28,652 nt of DNA, taken from the NCBI GenBank assembly GCA_050945075.1, contig JBMNSG010000017.1, positions 1 to 28,652 on the forward strand, read 5' to 3'. This document shows positions 7,033 to 15,051 of the stretch, one piece after another. The DNA comes from UBA7485 sp050945075. GTDB lineage: Bacteria; Bacillota; Clostridia; Eubacteriales; Eubacteriaceae. The notes under the pieces were generated by a model that worked only from the letters and a program-made list of their open reading frames with translations, was not told where the DNA came from and did not search any database. Within the stretch, counting starts at the first letter, position 1. Every line of letters starts with the position of its first letter. The position numbers were made by a program, and so were the translations under genes.

Positions 7033-8199
7033 ATGAAACGAAAATTATCAATGCTGGTTGTGCTGGCCATGTTGTGTACTGCGGTTTTCTGCGGTTCCGC
7101 ACTGGCTTCAGTTACACCGGCTAAATTAAAAATATCAGCGCCATCTGTTCTAAGCGGAGAGGATGCTGTCATTACAGTCTCTGCTGCAGACAAAGACGGA
7201 GCGGCCATTACCACCGGAAGCATTACTGTTACAGTGAACAGCACGGATTTTACGACAACCCTCACTGTGAAACCGGATAAGGACGGGACAGTCACGCTGA
7301 CACTGCCTTCAATGCCAGCTGGGAGTTATGAGATCGATGCGGACTACTGTGACACCTCGTTAAATCCTGTTTACAGCAATGCAGATGCATCGGCTGTGCT
7401 GGATGTCAAGGTACCGCTTAAGATTTATGAAGCACCTCAGGCAGAACAGAAAACATGGGCGTATGGAACCACGCTTTCACAGATCAGTCTGAGCGGTGGT
7501 ATCGCCAATGTGAGCGGGACTTTCAGCTGGAAAGATCCGGATCAGAAACTTACGGTCGGGAAGAATCGCTGTGCAGTTGTGTTTACACCGGATGACAGCT
7601 TTTATTCACCGGTAGAATTCGGCGGCGACATTACAGTAACCATTGTTCAGGATACACCGGTTCTATCGAATCTCTCGGCTGCTCCGATCGATGAAGGAGA
7701 TACACTGTCTGCTTCAAATCTGACGGGGACGGCGGTCAGTAAAGTAACGGGAGAAAAAATACCGGGAACCTTTACGTTTGCGGATCCGAATCAGTCTATT
7801 GACTCAGAAACCGATACGGTGACAGTAGTTTTTACTCCGGACGATACCGTCAATTACAAAAGTGTAACCGGTACTGTTGCGGTTGCTGCGAATAAAGGAA
7901 AAACATCGGTCACAGATTCAACTGTTCATGAACAGCAGGCAGTCAGCGAAAATACAACCACAGAAACCATTGATGGCAATGATGTTCAGGTCATCAGCTC
8001 TGCGGATACAGAAACAACCGGAAGCGGAAATACTTCCACAGCTTATTCCAACAGTCAGGAAACAAAGATCCAGTCACTGGCTTCTTCAGCCAGCGGACTC
8101 AAAACGTTCTTTTCACAGAGCTGGGTTTTTCCGGCTACCGGAATACTGACATTGTCCGTTATTGTAGGTTTGGTGATTTTCAGGAAAAAGATTATATAA
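7033..8199 (+). CDS. Secreted Ig-like repeat protein with FPATG cell-wall sorting signal
   Basis: This 388-residue protein starts with a signal peptide (KRK, then a hydrophobic core to about residue 25, ALA cleavage). An Ig-like domain (about 26-125) is followed by two related repeats recognisable by GTFSWKDPDQ ... VVFTPDDSFY and GTFTFADPNQ ... VVFTPDDTVNY (about 160-205 and 240-285). A Ser/Thr/Gln-rich spacer precedes the tail: FPATG (366-370), a 13-residue hydrophobic stretch and the basic end RKKII. This is the layout of a sortase substrate with F in place of the usual L of LPXTG. If recognised, it would be joined to peptidoglycan; otherwise it is simply membrane anchored. No sortase is in the window. 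It has no close neighbours in an operon and is followed by its own terminator. Confidence 0.8.
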   Translation: MKRKLSMLVVLAMLCTAVFCGSALASVTPAKLKISAPSVLSGEDAVITVSAADKDGAAITTGSITVTVNSTDFTTTLTVKPDKDGTVTLTLPSMPAGSYEIDADYCDTSLNPVYSNADASAVLDVKVPLKIYEAPQAEQKTWAYGTTLSQISLSGGIANVSGTFSWKDPDQKLTVGKNRCAVVFTPDDSFYSPVEFGGDITVTIVQDTPVLSNLSAAPIDEGDTLSASNLTGTAVSKVTGEKIPGTFTFADPNQSIDSETDTVTVVFTPDDTVNYKSVTGTVAVAANKGKTSVTDSTVHEQQAVSENTTTETIDGNDVQVISSADTETTGSGNTSTAYSNSQETKIQSLASSASGLKTFFSQSWVFPATGILTLSVIVGLVIFRKKII

Positions 8200-8200
8200 A

Positions 8201-8226
8201 AAGCAGCCTTGCGGCTGCTTTTTTTT
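8201..8226. terminator. Bidirectional terminator between surface protein and alcohol dehydrogenase
   Basis: AAGCAGCC (8201-8208) and GGCTGCTT (8213-8220) form a perfect 8-bp stem with loop TTGC, followed by T8. The A run on the left gives a shorter T tract for the minus strand. The T run overlaps the stop codon of the alcohol dehydrogenase. Confidence 0.85.
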
Positions 8227-9400
8227 ATTTGGTGTCTGCGGCAATTTCATAAATAGCTGTACAGGCTTCTGCATCAAGAGGAATATAGACTCCTTCGGAT
8301 TTACCGGTCAATCCCAGCTTTTCAACCAGTTCAGGAATATCGCCCTTCCGGCAGCCCAGTTCTTCGAAATTCAGCGGCATACCGATTGATTTGAGGAATG
8401 CTCTGAAACGGGCGATTCCTTCAAAAGCGGCTTTCTCGTCACTCAGGTTTTCATCCACTCCGAATACCCGCCAGGCCAGCAGGGCCATGCGTGTGGGGTC
8501 AATACCGGCGGTATATTCCATCCAGGCCGGGAATATGACGGCAAGTCCTGCTCCGTGGGTGACATCATACATACCGGAAAGCTCATGTTCAAGATGATGA
8601 CTGGCCCAGTCCTGGGTCCGCCCCACGCCGCAGGTATTGTTATGCGCCAGCATCCCTGCCCACATCAGGTTGGCACGAGCCTGGTAATCATGCGGATTTT
8701 CTATGACTCTGGGCGCTTCATTCATAATGCCCATGAGCAGTCCTTCACAGAGCCGGTCAGTGATTTCCACATCTGGAGTAGTGGTGAAATAACGTTCGAG
8801 GATATGCGCCATCATATCGGTAATCCCTGATGCTGTCTGCCACGCCGGCAGTGTTTCTGTAAGCTGTGGATCCATGACTGAAAACCGGGGACGCATCAGT
8901 TCAGACTTCAGGCCTCGTTTCAGACCATTTTCTTCATTGGTTATGACAGAATTGGGAGAGCCTTCTGAACCGGCAGCAGCAATAGTCAGAACTGTACCGA
9001 CCGGAACAGCTTCTGTTACCGGTGCTTTTTTCTGATACAGATCCCAGAAATCGCCATGAAAGGGAATACCTATAGCGATCGCTTTGGCAGTATCAATAAC
9101 AGAACCGCCGCCGACAGCCAGGATAAAGTCGGCTTTCAGTTCGCGTCCCATTTCAATTCCCTCACGAACCAGTCCGGATTTCGGATTTGGCTGGGCCCCG
9201 CCAAGTATACTGTAGTTCAGTTTTTCGGATTCCAGCGAATCGGTAATCCGCTTGATCAGTCCGCTTTTGACAGCACTGCCGCCTCCGTAAACCAGCAGGA
9301 CCCGGGAACCGCCGTATTTTTTAACGAGCGCGCCGGTCTGATTCTCGGTATCCCGCCCAAAAACAAATTCCGTTGGTGAACAGAAAGTAAAATTATCCAT
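8225..9400 (-). CDS. Iron-containing alcohol dehydrogenase (butanol-dehydrogenase type)
   Basis: This 391-residue group III alcohol dehydrogenase has the NAD(P) motif GGGSVID (97-103). Metal ligands fit D195 and H199 (ITDMMAHILERY), H268 (ASHHLEHE) and H282 (DVTHGAGLA). The length and motifs match the BdhA/YqhD subgroup, which reduces aldehydes such as butyraldehyde with NAD(P)H during fermentation or aldehyde detoxification. It stands alone on the minus strand, with its stop codon inside the shared terminator at 8201-8226. The specific aldehyde cannot be inferred. The ribosome site is poor (CGGGG about 10 nt upstream), but MDNFTF is the normal N-terminus. Confidence 0.9.
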   Translation of the reverse strand: MDNFTFCSPTEFVFGRDTENQTGALVKKYGGSRVLLVYGGGSAVKSGLIKRITDSLESEKLNYSILGGAQPNPKSGLVREGIEMGRELKADFILAVGGGSVIDTAKAIAIGIPFHGDFWDLYQKKAPVTEAVPVGTVLTIAAAGSEGSPNSVITNEENGLKRGLKSELMRPRFSVMDPQLTETLPAWQTASGITDMMAHILERYFTTTPDVEITDRLCEGLLMGIMNEAPRVIENPHDYQARANLMWAGMLAHNNTCGVGRTQDWASHHLEHELSGMYDVTHGAGLAVIFPAWMEYTAGIDPTRMALLAWRVFGVDENLSDEKAAFEGIARFRAFLKSIGMPLNFEELGCRKGDIPELVEKLGLTGKSEGVYIPLDAEACTAIYEIAADTK

Positions 9401-9460
9401 TTGCTGAAAACCCCGTTTCTTATTTGTATAACCAATTCAAAACCACTGAAAACAATGATT

Positions 9461-9488
9461 TAAAAAAGGACTGCGCAGCGCGCAGTCC
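9461..9488 (-). terminator. Terminator of the 711-residue membrane protein gene
   Basis: GGACTGCGC (9468-9476) and GCGCAGTCC (9480-9488) form a perfect 9-bp stem with a 3-nt loop; on the minus strand it is followed by TTTTTT (9467-9462). Confidence 0.85.
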
Positions 9489-9528
9489 GGATGCACGAAC
9501 AGTCCCATAAAGACTGCACCTGCGATTT

Positions 9529-11664
9529 TTATTCAGCAACAGCATTCGAATAGGTCGTTGCTATTTCCTGAAAAACAGCGGTAGCGGCTGTTAGCTGATC
9601 CTGAGCGGTCTGCAGCAGCGCGGTGTCGTTATTCGTCAGGGCGGTGTTCATATTCAGGGCTGCTTCATTATAAGCGACAGCAGCCTGATTGATTTTCTGC
9701 TGAAGCACATAGGCAGCATTGTCCGAGCCGACATCACTTATTTTGAGAACAGCATTATCCAGATCAGTGATATTCTGCATAATGGTCAGAATCTGCGCAG
9801 AGCCAGCAGTTATACCCGGGTCTGTCAGAATAGTCCCATAGTCAGTCATATCAGTCGGGATGGTATTCATAAAGTTCTGTACATCTGCGTTGTTCCAGTA
9901 ACCGGATACCTGTTCCTGTTTACTTGGTTTCTGAACCGAATCAGCGGTGACTGTTACGCTTCCTGACGAGTCGCTGCTGGTCCGGGCCGGCATGAAAGGG
10001 AGTGCAATCAGCCATACCCACAGGATGGTATACAGTGCGAAGAACACAGTGACGCTTTTTCTTGCCTTGTCCGTATAGGTCTTGAAATGCCAGATCAGGA
10101 TCAGTCCGATGGGCGGAAGCAGAATAAGCATAAGCAGTGCGAACCATTCCTGCTTGTACCATGGTTTGGCAGGCAATGCCTTTTCTGCTTCTTTCTTGTC
10201 TGTTTCGTTTTGAGACGGCGTATCACAGAGTAGATTGTTGTACAGTTCTCCTGCAGTAGTCGGATTCTCAATCGGTTTGAGATTGCTGTATTCCTGGTTT
10301 TCTTCAGAGAGCAGCTGTTCTTTGGTGTCATTGGCTGCCGGTGCTTCTGTACCCGCTGTGTCTGTGTTTCCTTCTTCCGGGGTTTCACCGATAACAATGA
10401 CAGCATCAGCATCATCCGGTGACTTATAGACAGTCACACCCGGCTGCGGATGTTCGGGTTCGGACAGCGTTTCGTTTGTTTCTTCTTCTGTATGATTTGT
10501 ATCCTGTTTATCTACAGATTCGGCTTCACCAGTTTCTTCCGGTTCAGCGGTTTGATGCGTGACAGAATACAGTTGTTCTGCTGATTCGGCCGCCAGAATT
10601 TCAGCAATAGGCAGCGGTGTGGTGACACCTTCCTGCAATTCAGAGAAATCAGGTGCCGTTACTCCGGAATCTGCTGAAGTGTCGGAAACAGGCTGATTTT
10701 CTGCTTTTTCAGCCTCATCCTGCTGTGTACCCGTTTCGGTCGAAACCGGGCTTTCGTTTTCCTGTTCGGCCGGAATTTCGGATTCCTCCGGAACGGCTGT
10801 TTCTGGTTTTGCTGTCTGTTCAGTGTCAGATTTCGCAGCCCCGGGATTCAGGATATCTCTAAGTGTCAGATTAACAGTTTTTTTCGCAGCAGTATTCGAG
10901 ACATCAGCCTGTTCAGATGCCGGGGAAGATTCTTCGGTATCTGTCTTAACAGATTCTTCTGCCGGATTCTGTTCCTGTGTTGTTTCTGCAGCTGCGTCTG
11001 GCACAGAAATATCCGGGGCAGAGGTTACCGCAGGTGTTTCTGAAGCTTCGTTTAGATTCAGTTCCGCTTCAGAAGCGGGTTTTCTCCGATGAGGTTCTGC
11101 GCCGGTGACGGCTCTCAGGAATTCTTTGTGCAGGTCTTCCAGAGAATCTCTGTCAACCGGTTTTGCAGCCTCCGGCTGATGTACAGCCGTTTCCGAAGCT
11201 GCGGCCTGAGTCGTTTCCGGAGCTGCCGGTTCTGCTTTTGTAGTTTCAGCCCTCAGTGTTTTCGCGCCCTGCGTTACTGCTGCAGGTGTTTCTGCTGAAG
11301 CCCGAAATTGTCCGTTTTCAGGTAATTCTGCTTCTGCAGACGGTTTAGAAGCGGCAATTGCCGCCAGAATTTTTTTCTGTGCCGTTTCTTCTGCGTCAGG
11401 ACTGCTCTGGACATTCTGAAGAATACGGGCAACATTATACTTGTAAAGATTAATGTCCTTGTCGTCTTCGCCGTTAATTTCGAGGGTTATCTGTCCCGGA
11501 CTCTTCTGAGTAAACTGCACGTCAAAAGGAATGCCATTGCGCCCGGCACTGAGAAGATTATCCTCAGTCAATTTGATGTCGGTGAAACCGGCTTTTTCAA
11601 GTGCGTCGAGCGAACTCGAAATCCAGACGGCCAGACTGCCGCCTGCGGAAAATCGCTGTTTCAT
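9529..11664 (-). CDS. Hypothetical 711-residue membrane protein with long acidic low-complexity region
   Basis: I do not recognise the family. Residues 1 to about 88 look like a folded domain without a signal peptide (SLAVWISSSLDALEKAGF, then IPFDVQF and ITLEING strands). Residues about 100-495 are rich in Glu, Ala, Thr, Pro and Ser and low in hydrophobics, so probably disordered. Two membrane segments follow (about 508-526 and 538-559), joined by a basic loop HFKTYTDKARKS. The C-terminal 150 residues contain a helical part rich in Ala, Asn, Gln and Thr with a Trp near its start (SGYWNNADVQNF). The basic loop suggests it faces the cytoplasm, which would put both termini outside, yet there is no signal peptide: topology is unresolved. 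Start supported by GAGGAG 8 nt upstream. The repetitive stretch could mislead assembly. Confidence 0.75.
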   Translation of the reverse strand: MKQRFSAGGSLAVWISSSLDALEKAGFTDIKLTEDNLLSAGRNGIPFDVQFTQKSPGQITLEINGEDDKDINLYKYNVARILQNVQSSPDAEETAQKKILAAIAASKPSAEAELPENGQFRASAETPAAVTQGAKTLRAETTKAEPAAPETTQAAASETAVHQPEAAKPVDRDSLEDLHKEFLRAVTGAEPHRRKPASEAELNLNEASETPAVTSAPDISVPDAAAETTQEQNPAEESVKTDTEESSPASEQADVSNTAAKKTVNLTLRDILNPGAAKSDTEQTAKPETAVPEESEIPAEQENESPVSTETGTQQDEAEKAENQPVSDTSADSGVTAPDFSELQEGVTTPLPIAEILAAESAEQLYSVTHQTAEPEETGEAESVDKQDTNHTEEETNETLSEPEHPQPGVTVYKSPDDADAVIVIGETPEEGNTDTAGTEAPAANDTKEQLLSEENQEYSNLKPIENPTTAGELYNNLLCDTPSQNETDKKEAEKALPAKPWYKQEWFALLMLILLPPIGLILIWHFKTYTDKARKSVTVFFALYTILWVWLIALPFMPARTSSDSSGSVTVTADSVQKPSKQEQVSGYWNNADVQNFMNTIPTDMTDYGTILTDPGITAGSAQILTIMQNITDLDNAVLKISDVGSDNAAYVLQQKINQAAVAYNEAALNMNTALTNNDTALLQTAQDQLTAATAVFQEIATTYSNAVAE

Positions 11665-11934
11665 TGACTTGCTCCTCTTTCATAATATTGAGTATCTAAA
11701 ATTTACATTCTGAAGGATGTCCTTCGGTTTATGTCAATTCTGAAAAAATTCTTAAATTAGTTATACCATAACTGAAAAAAGCTAACAATATTTCAGGGGG
11801 TAAGTTTATAAAAACTGTAAAAACTTTGTAACAAAATAGCAGATTATTGCTGTTTCAGTAAAATATGTTTATTTTCAGCCGCTTGAAAAGTGCCTGTATT
11901 CTCAGAGACGTGGATTTTGAACAGTAAACTCTGC
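11665..11934. other. AT-rich intergenic stretch with two small inverted repeats
   Basis: No gene is seen between the 711-residue protein start and the tRNA promoter. GAAGG-ATGT-CCTTC (11712-11725) is a small hairpin in the presumed upstream region of the minus-strand gene, and AGTTAT-ACC-ATAACT (11759-11773) is a perfect dyad that could be a regulatory site. The rest is AT-rich and without clear structure. Confidence 0.4.
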
Positions 11935-11963
11935 TTGACGCAGGGAAAAGCGTTCTGTATAAT
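11935..11963 (+). promoter_or_regulatory. Near-consensus promoter of the tRNA-Gly pair
   Basis: TTGACG (11935-11940), a 17-bp spacer and TATAAT (11958-11963). The first tRNA begins 25 nt after the -10 box. Confidence 0.85.
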
Positions 11964-11987
11964 AAATAACGTTGAAATATTCAGCAA

Positions 11988-12062
11988 GCGGAAGTGGCTC
12001 AGTGGTAGAGCATCGCCTTGCCAAGGCGAGGGTCGCGAGTTCAAATCTCGTCTTCCGCTCCA
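11988..12062 (+). tRNA. tRNA-Gly (anticodon GCC)
   Basis: The cloverleaf is complete: acceptor GCGGAAG/CTTCCGC, D stem GCTC/GAGC with a 7-nt loop, anticodon stem TCGCC/GGCGA around loop TTGCCAA (anticodon GCC), T stem GCGAG/CTCGT with loop TTCAAAT, discriminator T and encoded CCA. It reads GGC/GGU codons. It is cotranscribed with a second glycine tRNA 10 nt downstream. Confidence 0.97.
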
Positions 12063-12072
12063 TTTATTTCAC

Positions 12073-12148
12073 GCGGAAGTGGCTCAGCTGGTAGAGCATC
12101 GCCTTCCCAAGGCGAGGGTCGCGAGTTCGAATCTCGTCTTCCGCTCCA
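12073..12148 (+). tRNA. tRNA-Gly (anticodon CCC)
   Basis: This gene has the same cloverleaf as its neighbour, with loop TTCCCAA (anticodon CCC, reading GGG), a D loop longer by one base, and T loop TTCGAAT. The encoded CCA ends at 12148. Only three positions differ from the upstream tRNA, so the pair is a tandem duplication with one anticodon change. Confidence 0.96.
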
Positions 12149-12160
12149 TTTGACGATAAA

Positions 12161-12189
12161 AGCCGGACTTTTCAGTCCGGCTCTTTTTT
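12161..12189. terminator. Terminator of the tRNA operon
   Basis: AGCCGGACT (12161-12169) and AGTCCGGCT (12174-12182) form a 9-bp stem with a TTTC loop, followed by T6 (12184-12189). The A run on the other side gives weaker termination for the converging membrane protein gene. Confidence 0.85.
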
Positions 12190-12221
12190 ATGCTGTTCTT
12201 TTTTCTATGTATAGTCTGCTT

Positions 12222-12833
12222 TTATTTATTTTCCTTCTGTTCGTCAAATATGGTGGGCTTTGCTGCAGGCGGTTTGTAATCCGGGTGCTTCTTAACATAA
12301 TTCAGATTCCAGACGGAACCGAATATCAGGAATATTGGCAGTGCACAGCCGGAAATTACTGAAGTCCAGGTAATGACATTCGAGGTGTAGAGCCCGTAAA
12401 GCTGAACAGCCAGCTCCATGAGCAGCAGTACGACCCCCATGACCATGCAGAACACAGATTTCATACCGTTATTCGCATACTTCCAGGCATTGTAGCCGAA
12501 TAAAAATTGGAAAATTCCTACAAATGTCGTCAATATAATTGAAGTCATATAGGTTGCCGGTGTCTGTCCGGCTATACTTGTGACTGAAATAAACGTGGCT
12601 TCGTCATAGGTGCCGATGTTTTTCATTGCATAATAAGCAATTACTCCGGAAAGACCGCCGGCGATCATAAGCAGGACACCGCTGATCTGAACGAAACGGA
12701 ATCCGGGAAGCTTGACTATTTTCGGAGGTTCGTCCGGATCGTCCATTTGTTTCAGCGAGCGCTGTACTTCAGTCGGATCCACGGATTTGAAACTCTCCTG
12801 CCGTTTCTGACGTTTTGCTCTTTTAGATCCCAT
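12222..12833 (-). CDS. Hypothetical four-helix membrane protein
   Basis: This 203-residue protein has a basic, hydrophilic N-terminus (KRAKRQKRQ, residues 4-12), then four membrane segments (roughly 46-66, 92-112, 121-143, 150-172), and a charged Pro/Lys-rich tail. I do not recognise the family. An ATG four codons upstream (12845) is less likely because it directly abuts the AAAGGA ribosome site, which is well placed (about 11 nt) for the ATG at 12833. The gene converges on the tRNA pair and is divergent from the nitroreductase. Confidence 0.65.
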   Translation of the reverse strand: MGSKRAKRQKRQESFKSVDPTEVQRSLKQMDDPDEPPKIVKLPGFRFVQISGVLLMIAGGLSGVIAYYAMKNIGTYDEATFISVTSIAGQTPATYMTSIILTTFVGIFQFLFGYNAWKYANNGMKSVFCMVMGVVLLLMELAVQLYGLYTSNVITWTSVISGCALPIFLIFGSVWNLNYVKKHPDYKPPAAKPTIFDEQKENK

Positions 12834-12913
12834 AAAATAAATCATCCTTTCCTTCTCTGATTCGTTCTATATTATAACAGAAATAAACTATATTAAATGC
12901 TAACCATTGCTGT

Positions 12914-12944
12914 TATTATGGACAGTGTAAGGGTATTACGGACA
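12914..12944 (+). repeat. Imperfect 11-bp direct repeat upstream of the nitroreductase
   Basis: TATTATGGACA (12914-12924) and TATTACGGACA (12934-12944) differ at one base and are 20 bp apart, close to two helical turns. They lie 28-58 bp before the nitroreductase start, where an operator could be. Confidence 0.45.
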
Positions 12945-12971
12945 AGATATAAATAAATCAGGAGGTAAATT

Positions 12972-13574
12972 ATGTTAGCTGATGAATACCGTCAGGTTAT
13001 GGAAACCAGAAGAAGTATCTATGAAATCGCCGACAAGAGTCCGGTAAGTGATAAAAAGATTGAAGAAATTATCGCAGCCTCACTGCTGGCAACACCTTCT
13101 TCATTTAATTCCCAGAGTGCCAAAACTGTTCTCCTGCTGGGAGACGCTTCAGATAAACTGTGGGATATCGTATTGGAAACACTGAAGAAAATTACGCCGG
13201 CAGAAAAATTCGGAGCTACGGAAAAGAAAATCGCATCGTTCAAAGCCGGTTACGGAACCATCCTGTATTTCGATGATACCGAAGTTGTCGACAACCTGAT
13301 CAAGGCTTTTCCGACATATGCAGAAACTTTCCCGGTCTGGTCCATGCAGGCAATGGGCATGCTGCAGCTTAACATCTGGCAGCTGCTGGAAGCGAACGGA
13401 CTCGGAGCCAGTTTGCAGCATTATAATCCACTTATTGATGAAGCTGTCCGCAAAGAATGGAATATACCCGAAGGCTGGAAACTCTGCGCTGAAATGCCGT
13501 TCGGAGAAATCGTCAGTATTCCGGAAGCAAAGAACAAGAAACCTGTCAGCGAACGTCTGCTCATCTTTAAATAA
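12972..13574 (+). CDS. Nitroreductase-family FMN oxidoreductase
   Basis: This 200-residue protein has TRRSIY (12-17) for FMN phosphate binding, TPSSFNSQSAK (41-51) and GLGASLQHYNP (about 143-153), the marks of the short nitroreductase subgroup related to yeast Frm2 and lactococcal CinD. Such enzymes form FMN homodimers and reduce nitro or quinone compounds, often in stress response. The start is fixed by AGGAGG 6 nt upstream. The gene is transcribed alone; a direct repeat at 12914-12944 may be its operator. The physiological substrate is unknown. Confidence 0.88.
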   Translation: MLADEYRQVMETRRSIYEIADKSPVSDKKIEEIIAASLLATPSSFNSQSAKTVLLLGDASDKLWDIVLETLKKITPAEKFGATEKKIASFKAGYGTILYFDDTEVVDNLIKAFPTYAETFPVWSMQAMGMLQLNIWQLLEANGLGASLQHYNPLIDEAVRKEWNIPEGWKLCAEMPFGEIVSIPEAKNKKPVSERLLIFK

Positions 13575-13626
13575 GACTTTAATAAAGGGCAGGTTGTCCG
13601 TCTCATGGAGCAGCGTTTCCGTCTTG

Positions 13627-13635
13627 TGATACAAT
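13627..13635 (+). promoter_or_regulatory. Possible extended -10 promoter of the exonuclease gene
   Basis: TGA-TACAAT (13627-13635) is an extended -10 element about 43 bp before the exonuclease ATG at 13679. No convincing -35 box is seen. Confidence 0.35.
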
Positions 13636-13678
13636 ATTAAGAATCATAAAACGATCATAGTTGAAGACAGGAAACAGA

Positions 13679-14692
13679 ATGAAATCCAAGCTGACACAAT
13701 TCAGAACGGTTGAGCACCTTCCGCTGAGGCAGATTCTGCAGAAAATGCATATCAGTGACGAAGAACTGCTGACTCTGCTGAAAGTCTGGAAGTCTCAGGG
13801 GCTGATAGAGAATTCAGGAGCGCTTTATCAGCAGCTTGAGCTTTCGGTTAAACGAAGAAAAAACAGGGAAAAGCATGAAGCGCATGAGATGATGTTTGAA
13901 GAATACAAGCTCATGCGCCGGAACGGGCAGAGCACCGACGAGATTGCTGTGAGTCTCGGCAAGTCACCGGAACGGGTGATTCGTCTTAATCAGCGCTGGT
14001 ACAAGGAGCTTGCGGAAACAGGACTTTCTGACGGTCAGATTGCCGAAGAAATGCTGCTGCCGGATGCGGAGCTTATCCCGATTTCAAAGGCGCTGGAGGA
14101 GAAGAAGCGGCAGAGCCGTGCCAGTGCAAGAAAGAAAAAGACATCGAATGCGATTTATTCATCGTTCCATATGCCCAAGCTGAGACGTGAACTGGACAAT
14201 CCTGAAGATTATCTGATTTTCGATCTGGAAGGCATCCAGAATCCGGACGAACTCATCGAAATTGCAGTGATCAATCTGCGCGGAGATGTGATTATGGACA
14301 CGCTGGTGCGTCCGACTCATAAGATTAACTGGCGAATCGCCGAGCTTACCGGTATCACGGATCGTATGGCAGCACGGGGACAGAATATCCGGACAGTTAT
14401 GAAAACGCTCAAGGCAGTTACCAACGGCAAGACCATGATGTCCTGGGGAACGGATTACGATAAGGTTCTTCTTCAAAAGGCCATTTTGTCCACAGGGATC
14501 AATCTGAACTGCAATTTTGCCTGTGCCCAGAAGATTCATATGGGCAACGCCGGACTGAGCAGACAGATTGCACTGCACAAGGCACTGGGGGAAGAAGACC
14601 AGTCGCACCGGGCGCTTGATGACTGTAAAATGGTACTCGAAGTACTCAGGGAGGATCTGCGTATCGGGGCGGAAGAAGAGGAACAGGAGTGA
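13679..14692 (+). CDS. DEDDh 3'-5' exonuclease domain protein with helical N-terminal half
   Basis: This 337-residue protein ends in an ERI1/KapD-type exonuclease domain: FDLEG with D182 and E184, SWGTDYDKVLL with D261, and HRALDD with H310 and D315, giving the complete DEDDh metal-binding set. The N-terminal 165 residues are helical, basic and contain helix-turn-helix-like stretches (ISDEELLTLLKVWKSQGLI; STDEIAVSLGKSPERVIRLN), suggesting nucleic-acid binding. It could trim RNA or DNA; the substrate is unknown. The ATG at 13679 has AGGAAA 5 nt upstream and is preferred to one six codons earlier. The next gene starts 5 nt after the stop, so the two are cotranscribed and probably translationally coupled. 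Confidence 0.8.
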   Translation: MKSKLTQFRTVEHLPLRQILQKMHISDEELLTLLKVWKSQGLIENSGALYQQLELSVKRRKNREKHEAHEMMFEEYKLMRRNGQSTDEIAVSLGKSPERVIRLNQRWYKELAETGLSDGQIAEEMLLPDAELIPISKALEEKKRQSRASARKKKTSNAIYSSFHMPKLRRELDNPEDYLIFDLEGIQNPDELIEIAVINLRGDVIMDTLVRPTHKINWRIAELTGITDRMAARGQNIRTVMKTLKAVTNGKTMMSWGTDYDKVLLQKAILSTGINLNCNFACAQKIHMGNAGLSRQIALHKALGEEDQSHRALDDCKMVLEVLREDLRIGAEEEEQE

Positions 14693-14697
14693 AGGAA

Positions 14698-14964
14698 ATG
14701 TATTTTGCATATCCGGCCATTCTGACAAATCGAAAGGAAACAGACGATATTCTGGTAGAATTTCCAGATCTGGATATCGAACCGTTCGCAGTCCCGGAAA
14801 GCCAGCGACCGCAGCTTTTCGATATTGTCTGGGACAAATGTGCCAGGCATGTTCAGGAGCTTCTGATTCTCGGGAAAACACCGCCGCAGGGAACAAAACT
14901 GGAAGAGCTTCCGTTGTCCAAAACGCATGACAGAGATGCTATGCTGGTCGAACTTACTACTTAA
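14698..14964 (+). CDS. HicB-like small protein
   Basis: This 88-residue protein begins MYFAYPAILTNRKETDDI followed by LVEFPDLD, the strand pattern of the partly degraded RNase-H-like fold of HicB antitoxins (YPAIF...VEFPDLPG), followed by helices (DIVWDKCARHVQELLILGK) and a P-rich turn. No HicA toxin is next to it; the partner instead is the exonuclease 5 nt upstream. ATG at 14698 is chosen over GTG at 14689 because AGGAG lies 8 nt before it. The HicB similarity is by pattern only. Confidence 0.6.
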   Translation: MYFAYPAILTNRKETDDILVEFPDLDIEPFAVPESQRPQLFDIVWDKCARHVQELLILGKTPPQGTKLEELPLSKTHDRDAMLVELTT

Positions 14965-15001
14965 AGCCGTTTAAAGCCGTCTTTCAGAACGGATTATAAA
15001 A

Positions 15002-15047
15002 GGGACTGTAAACTACAGATTACTCTGTCGGTTACAGTCTCTTTTTT
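15002..15047 (+). terminator. Terminator after the exonuclease-HicB-like operon
   Basis: GACTGTAA (15004-15011) pairs with TTACAGTC (15032-15039); an inner stem ACAGA/TCTGT (15015-15019, 15024-15028) extends it, followed by T6 (15042-15047). Confidence 0.8.
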
Positions 15048-15051
15048 ATGT

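Noticed and set aside
7033..8199. Surface protein as part of a pilus or sortase cluster
   Set aside because: No sortase or other sorting-signal protein lies nearby.
11890..12362. Open frames running through the tRNA-Gly genes
   Set aside because: Their peptides (for example CQGEGREFKSRLP) are the usual translations of tRNA sequence.
14159..14896. 245-codon minus-strand frame opposite the exonuclease gene
   Set aside because: The plus strand encodes a complete DEDDh domain; the antisense frame has no features.
14961..14979. Direct repeat TTAAAGCCG after the HicB-like gene
   Set aside because: Two short copies beside a stop codon with no further structure; likely chance or slippage.
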